Origin: Eretmocerus hayati
Taxonomy: Eukaryota; Arthropoda; Insecta; Hymenoptera; Aphelinidae
NCBI GenBank assembly: GCA_029851415.1
Contig: CM056741.1
Span: forward strand, 161,931,685 to 161,995,684
Length of the DNA stretch: 64,000 nt
Direction of reading: 5' to 3'
In this document: in pieces, positions 58,278 through 64,000 of the stretch
Position numbering within the stretch: position 1 is the stretch's first letter
Layout of the letters: each line of letters begins with the position of its first letter
Notes under the pieces: generated by a model
What the model was told of the DNA's origin: nothing
What the model saw: only the letters and a program-made list of their open reading frames with translations
The model's database searches: none
Translations under genes and position numbers: made by a program

Positions 58278-61200
58278 CTTTGCGATGTTCTGTGCAGCCT
58301 ATCCAAGATTAGAATTTATTTAAATTTACGAATACCACCTGAAGAATGTTTGAATTTACGACTGCGACATGCAATCAAATCATATCCTACAAATAACTTT
58401 CTCAATCTCTTGTTGATGATTTGATGCAAGAACGAAGTGAGGGTTTTGTGGGGTGGGACATTATAGGTCACATCAATGATGTTTGAAGTGACCTCGATTT
58501 TCAAGATTGGGCGCAAACAGAATTCTCACTATGTTAGTAAAATGATCAAGCCAATCTGGAGATGACATCGTTCTCCCAGTATAGGCGGAAACATTATCGT
58601 AATCGGAGGGCGAGCGGGAAACGTTCGATTTACAGAATATTTTTTAGTTTTTCACACAAAAATTGCCATGTGACCAGTTTCCAAGCATACATTTTGAGCA
58701 TTTTTGCTTACTCCTTGGTCGGCTCTTTGAGATTCATCATATGCAACAATCAATGTATCCGACTAAGAATTGTATGAGGCGGTTCTTGTATTTTATTTGA
58801 ATACAGACTATAGACCTCACTAGTAGCTTGATCTTCTTACAAGATGAAATTCCAAAACAATCTATAAGATATTCAATTGGTCAATTTTCCACTCGAATGT
58901 TCATATTTATTTGTTAATCAAGTAAGGTCAATTCAAAAATTACAGCACTAGAAATTGAAGTACTGATAACTCAGATATATTCAACTGATTTAATAACACA
59001 TATTACAATAATTACTCATAATATCATATCAAACACACGCTACTATTAAATATTATCATCGTACCCCTGATCACGCATTAAAATTTGTTCAAATAACAAT
59101 GGGATGCCCTTTGAATTTTCCATATTTTGTGAAAGGAAGCAGAGAGTGGATCGGACACACGATAAACCGAAAACCATCCGAGCGGGCCAAAACCCGTCTG
59201 TTGCAAACGCTGCCACAGGGCTCGTTCACCTGTGCAAAACATCAAACTCCAGCACATTATTAATATCACACAATTTTCAAAAGCCACAGCATGAAAATCT
59301 ACCCCTCAAGATATCAACCCCCACCACCACCATTATCCACAGATATCAGATGGAACGCGTTAACCCGCTCACTTTGGTCCCCATTTCCCAGCCTCGGAGT
59401 AATTTTCTGAGACGAAAAAAGTCAATAATAGTTATTGATTTGCAAAATGACGAAAAATCGAAAAATTACAAAATTGAACATTTTCGGCTTTTTCCATTCT
59501 TCTTCAGAGTATATGCGTACGGAGACTTCATAAATATTGGAATGTGATTCTAGCATAGTCCCAGATTTTTGAGAATTTTTTCAGATTCTTACCACGTGTC
59601 AATCGAATTTGATTTATCACAAATATCGGTTTTCGGGTATGCCCACATACATGAACACTTTTAGTGAGCGGGTTAATATCATACTACCGAACGCCCTACC
59701 TTGAAAAAAAAAAAAAAAAAAAATAGTAATAATCGCTACGCAATCCTCGGTCGCTCGTTGCGCTTGAATGCCCTTTACAAGAATCCTCCTCATATATAGC
59801 ATCGAATATTGTAGGACGGCTGTGGTGGTTCAAGCTCACCCTGGAGAGCTGCGGCGGTAAAGCGTAGCCACTCGGCGGTCCCCAACTAGTTCGAGTGGGC
59901 TTGCAGGGGGGCGGGTACAAGTACTTGCGTTTTCTCTATATAGTACTATATGTAAGCCAGAATAGCCCAAGAGTAAGTGTATACTATAGTAGTAACAGCA
60001 GCAGCAGCCAGTACTCGACAGCATTTGCGGTGGATTTGGTGAAGCTCTTCTCGCATTGCTATAGCACATGTACACTACCGCGGCACCCTTTTTGCGTAAC
60101 TCCCACTAGCTCATTCTACATTTGTATACATATATGATACTCGAACATGTAAGCGCTTGTAGAGAGTCCAGGGTTCCAGCGCCCGCAGTTCAACAAGCTG
60201 GCCCCATATGATACCTCGTGATAATCCCCGTCTGGAGTATATAGAGGTTGCCCGGATGGTATGGTTTCAAGGACTAGAAGCTGTAGACCATGATTTTTTT
60301 TTATTTTAAGCGCAATCCAGTAGCCCTGGACAACTGGGATCAGAAGGGAGCGAGAAAGAGAGAGAGCTTGCACTCGAGAAAACAGGCTCGAAACGGCCTG
60401 TACGATAATGATGCCCCCGCGATCAGGGGTGATAGAGACTCGAGTGCGGACCGAACTGTATAAAAAAATTAGACATCAGCTACTCGAGCAGCCACTGAGA
60501 GACTCGGATGAATTTTCAGAAACACCCTTTGATGATCTGCAAAATTTTGATACTTCATGTACCTTCACAAAAAATGTATACCACATTTTTTGTCTGAATG
60601 AGATAGAATTTATAAAATGACTGCATCCTTCAGAGTGGTCGCTTTGTCCACGCATCAACTGGTCAATCATTATCAAAGACCAGCTTGTTTGTAGTCTGCT
60701 ATGCCTCGAACCTGTGTGGCTTGCCACTTTTCCATACGTGTAGTCCTTCATTAGTTATATATTATTCGAAAATCAATCCATGCATCATAATTTTTATAAA
60801 GGGAACTTTTGTGCCAAGGGTAGTCCTGGCAAATAAAAATACCTTGAATATTGACACAATTTCAAGCCATTCCTTGTGGTTTGAGCCCACGAAACGGGTA
60901 TGTGTAAGACCATCTTTGTATAACCAATGGCATTGTCGAAGTTGAGTAAATCACTCTGGTAAAATATATAGTATAGAATGAATTCAACGAATCAAAAAAC
61001 GATCCAACTGAACAATGGAAAAAGTTTGATTCTGTAATAGAGCTCTCCTACAATGTGTAAAAATATTGACTCGGTAGTCATGTCACGATGAATTCAAAAG
61101 CTTGACATTTGAAAGTCCCTAGGTACGGAAGAAATTATTCAAATCTTGGGTTGGTAGCCTGGGAAACGGACCGTATCAACACTACTTGATATTTCATTTT

Positions 61201-61486
61201 TTTCCCCTAATATTAATCAGTACTGCTTCCGACATTGAAGATTCGAGAAGTACAAATCATACAGAGATGTGACCTTCACACCACAGTGTATCAAGACTAA
61301 TCAAAATACCTACTAATGCTCTATTGCAAAAATTAGTGTTTCGCGAGAATTCCGATGCGAAATTATTGATCATTCAGCATTCCCGTGCTGAATGATTGAC
61401 TAATTAGGTATGTGAAACTTCATATTAATCCATTACCGAATGAAGTAAGGAATAAATCAGTTACTTGAGAAGTTTGTATAAGTAGG
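58278..61486. other. Intergenic, no supported gene
   Basis: The longest frame is 147 codons on the plus strand (59104-59547), Ser/Thr/Lys-rich and without a motif. A poly-A run lies at about 59703-59722 and a cagcagcagcagcc microsatellite near 59999. The 59.7-60.4 kb segment is GC-richer. None of this can be tied to a gene, a retrotransposon or a structural RNA. Confidence 0.35.
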
Positions 61487-61735
61487 GGAGAGTGGGGCAA
61501 AATTGGACGGATTTTGCAGTGGGGCTATCTGACGATACTTGGGGCTAGGCGCGCTATGGGACTTTGAAGTTCAACTATTGAATAGATCGTAAAAAAATTT
61601 TCAGGCCCCAAGGTCATGTCTTTCATACTTTTTCTTGAAGTTGAAAAAAAAATGTCCTCATTCGCCCCGAGCTTGGGGTGCCTTTTTGACAAGTTTTGGG
61701 GGCAAATTTGGACAGCGTTTGAAAATCGATATAAA
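61487..61735. repeat. ggggcaaaattgg-type dispersed repeat, partial
   Basis: The segment opens ggggagagtggggcaaaatt and later has gggggcaaatttggacagc. The ggggca-aattgg theme echoes the elements at 38.3 and 54.8 kb, though the ends are not paired here. It looks like a one-ended or decayed copy. Confidence 0.35.
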
Positions 61736-62834
61736 CTGCAGTGTTCTTTGCCTATTAGAGTCGAATTTGCTCAACAAAACACGTGGTAATAACCCAGAAC
61801 CGAGAGGGAAACCCGCCTGAGACTTTTATATCCTTCCAAAGCCCAACAAAGCGAGCCATTTTTGTGTCATTCTTCAGCATTATTGAAATAGGCGCTCCAT
61901 TGGTGCACTACCGCCTTCAACAATCAGTAATCGATTCGTAGCTCCTAAAAGTCGGCTTTTTCTCATTTTTCTTCATATTGGGGTATTCATACTCGCCCCT
62001 ACGTCAACGATCTCGTTGATAGTGTGTAACATTTAAGGCAATGTTACCGAATGCGAGAGTGAAAATGTTTAAATCGAGGACTATCTTGGAACACGTTGAA
62101 AGCGACTTCTGACCTCTAATCTGACTCCTAAGATGGCCATTGGACATCGTAACTTCATTTTCTCGCCCATTTCCAATAACCTAAGTCACCCTCAACCTCC
62201 CGCGCTTCGAAAAATTTGCCATTTGTAACAACTTCGTACAGTAAGGGCCATGACGGAAAGTATGTGCATTTGTCCCTTTTCCCCCGTGAAATAGCGCCAT
62301 TGTCCACCCGCCGTGGCCACTGGAACTACGGCGCCCATGCTTATACACGAGAGGAGAAAAAGTGCAAAAGGATCAAATGCGCACTTTCTATCGAGGCCTA
62401 AGTTAAGGTAGTTATTGATTTTGATCAGATGTCTATTGAGGGCAAGTCCGTGAGAGGGGTGTGACAACCGTTACGCACTAACGAATTCGGAAGAACAGAA
62501 TTTGATTACGATAAAAGTTTGATTGCTGCGGGAGGTGATTCAATAACGTGCAACAATATAGCCCTGGCCTTACGAACCTCAGTTTTTCACTCGGTGATTG
62601 CGAAAGTCGCAAAGAAGAGCGTAACAGGTGCCACGCGCACGAATTGCCTATTTTAACTGATATTTTCTATATTCATCAGATTGACCCGAGAAAATTGATA
62701 TTTCCGTCGGATCCGCACTATCTCTCAAGATTGTGAGAGAGTTTGACGAGTATAACAAACGACCGGCGCAAAGCAATGATCCGTGGATAAAGACGGATCC
62801 CTGTATTCGACAGTAAGCAACTGCAGAACTGCAT
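61736..62834. other. Upstream flank of OR C
   Basis: Moderate GC content with frames of 61-91 codons on both strands at 62.2-62.7 kb, all without motifs. It should include regulatory sequence for the OR exon at 62907. Confidence 0.35.
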
Positions 62835-62843
62835 GATATAAAA
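62835..62843 (+). promoter_or_regulatory. Possible TATA box of OR C
   Basis: The word gatataaaa lies 64 bp upstream of the OR C start codon. Transcription would begin near 62865, leaving a short leader. Assigned by position and consensus only. Confidence 0.35.
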
Positions 62844-62906
62844 CCTACGCACTACTTCATTCTTACGTACTTCAGGTGAATTATATCAAAAGCAGAAGGA
62901 ATCAGG

Positions 62907-63050
62907 ATGGACATTTACATTTCACGCTGTTATCGGCATCAAGAGCTTCTCTTGGGATTATTGGGATTATGGCCAAGCGGTTCACAGGCAGTCAAGTATT
63001 TGAAATCCATCATTTTTTTCATGATCAGTTTATCGGGATCCATACCAATA
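62907..63050 (+). CDS. Odorant receptor copy C, exon 1 (partial gene)
   Basis: A 48-codon frame begins at ATG 62907 and stops at a strong donor (CCA ATA followed by gtgagt). It contains HQELLLGLLGLWPSGSQ, the typical insect OR N-terminal L-x-GLWP theme, then a hydrophobic stretch around SIIFFMISLSGSIP. Exon 1 of OR A and OR B ends at the same place (PM then gtgag; here PI then gtgagt), and the phase is identical. It is more diverged from A and B than they are from each other. Exon 2 is not in the 126 bp before the hAT insertion, so the rest of the gene lies beyond the window. It is on the opposite strand to A and B. Confidence 0.75.
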
Positions 63051-63176
63051 GTGAGTTCAACTCTTCGGCTGACACCAGTTGTATGTAGCTGCATCACACT
63101 TCAAGATTCCATTCATTCAAAGCACTCATGGTGTGATTATCCAGTCATTTCAATAAATCATACTTGCGATAATAAC

Positions 63177-64000
63177 CAGGGTTTGACAAATAACGCTAGT
63201 TTCGTTATGGTGCGTTATTAACGAAACCCTCGGAGATCTGTTATGATATTCGTTATTTCGCTAAATGATGGGTAGAATTTCGTTATGTTTTTCGTTACGT
63301 TACTACAATAACGTTAAAATCATAACGAATTGAATTTCGTTTCGATATGAGTTTTGGTATTTTCAACGAAACGTATAAGGAAATTTATGTGAATAACGTT
63401 ATTCGAAACTAACGGAATTAATAACGGAATTGAGTAACGTAATTTCCAAGACATTTCGTTAATGTTTTTCGTTACGATAACATAACGAAATTCTTTTCCG
63501 AGTTTCGTTACGTTATTTTTCTCATTATATTCACTGCCGCTCATAAATTCTGAGTGAACGAAATATCACCCTCTCTGAAAATGGCGGTATCTCGGATTCT
63601 ATGCGTCGTGGGACAATTTTGAAAAAAGTATCTCTGGATACCTGGTCGTACCCACCAACCTGGTCTATCTCTGGCGCATTAGGAATCAGTCATATCCGAT
63701 CTTCTCTATTTAAGGCCCTGGTGGGACAAAAGTTCGTCCTGATCACTTGTCGAAAGAAAAAAAACGAAACAAAATACAATTTCCATTTCGTTGCGTTACT
63801 CGCGGAAGTAACGTAACGAAATTAATTATAATGTGAATAACTTTACTCGAATACCGTAACAAAACTCCAATACTTGAATTTCGTTTCGTAATTAATAACG
63901 TTATTCACATATAACGTTATTCACGTAAGAGTCGAGTTTCGTTACTATAGAATAACGTTATTGATAACAAAACGAAATCCAAGGATCGGGGTTTCGTTAC
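63177..64000 (-). mobile_element. Second hAT copy, inverted, truncated by the window end
   Basis: It begins cagggtttgacaaataacgc, the reverse of the right end of the element at 10029-10986, and follows it closely to the window edge, which corresponds to about 10184 there. About 155 bp should lie outside. The preceding 8 bp, ataataac, is the predicted target duplication. The ataacgaaat-type motif array is conserved. Insertion is in intron 1 of OR C. Confidence 0.93.

Noticed and set aside
59104..59547. 147-codon plus-strand frame, the longest single frame outside the LINE
   Set aside because: No motif, low-complexity Ser/Thr/Lys content, and no start context; could be chance in a GC-richer patch.
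1..64000. CRISPR arrays, bacterial operons and tRNA genes
   Set aside because: Spliced genes and insect transposons show a eukaryotic nuclear context; no direct-repeat/spacer array was seen and no cloverleaf with a consensus T-loop was spotted by eye.

Overview
The window looks like nuclear DNA of an insect, most likely a hymenopteran such as a parasitoid wasp. The evidence is AT-rich sequence, short-exon genes with GT-AG introns, a tandem cluster of seven-transmembrane insect odorant receptor (OR) genes, and a very high load of short inverted-repeat transposons. No host or database comparison was possible, so the taxon is an inference. Most coding sequence sits in short exons, and gene models were built by hand from splice signals, reading phase and paralogue comparison.

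Layout. 1-4.0 kb: AT-rich, no gene recognised. 4.0-9.6 kb: three neighbouring genes for OB-fold proteins of the RPA70/MEIOB type (single-stranded-DNA-binding folds). One is 412 aa on the minus strand, one 281 codons on the plus strand with a single in-frame TAG, and one 127 aa on the minus strand. Tandem duplications lie between the second and third. 10.0-11.0 kb: a 958-bp non-autonomous hAT element with a perfect 8-bp target duplication. 11.1-12.4 kb: decayed open frames. 12.4-15.0 kb: OR copy A, with exons 1-4 intact and the C-terminal exons missing. 17.7-23.6 kb: OR copy B, complete, nine exons, about 387 aa, minus strand; its introns are filled with hairpin elements. 24.4-26.0 kb: a 1.6-kb foldback element. 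27.5-32.6 kb: a nested pile of a motif array, a 1.4-kb MITE and a 5'-truncated non-LTR retrotransposon with a 13-bp target duplication, itself split by a 1.1-kb inverted-repeat insertion. 34.4-35.8 kb: a two-exon gene for a 71-aa secreted six-cysteine peptide with the CS-alpha-beta (defensin or scorpion-toxin fold) spacing. 38-44 kb: a field of foldback and inverted-repeat elements, some nested three deep. 44-62.8 kb: mostly non-coding, with dispersed inverted-repeat elements and motif arrays. 62.9 kb to the end: exon 1 of a third OR (copy C, plus strand), with a second, inverted copy of the hAT element in its first intron running off the window.

How the parts relate. The ORs would act as odour-gated subunits with the Orco co-receptor in antennal neurons. 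A and B are recent tandem paralogues: exons 1-4 have identical lengths and phases. The OB-fold trio probably belongs to a lineage-expanded DNA-metabolism family (repair, meiosis or telomere), but its role is unknown. The transposons explain much of the gene structure: they lengthen OR introns, border the broken OR A, and lie in intron 1 of OR C.
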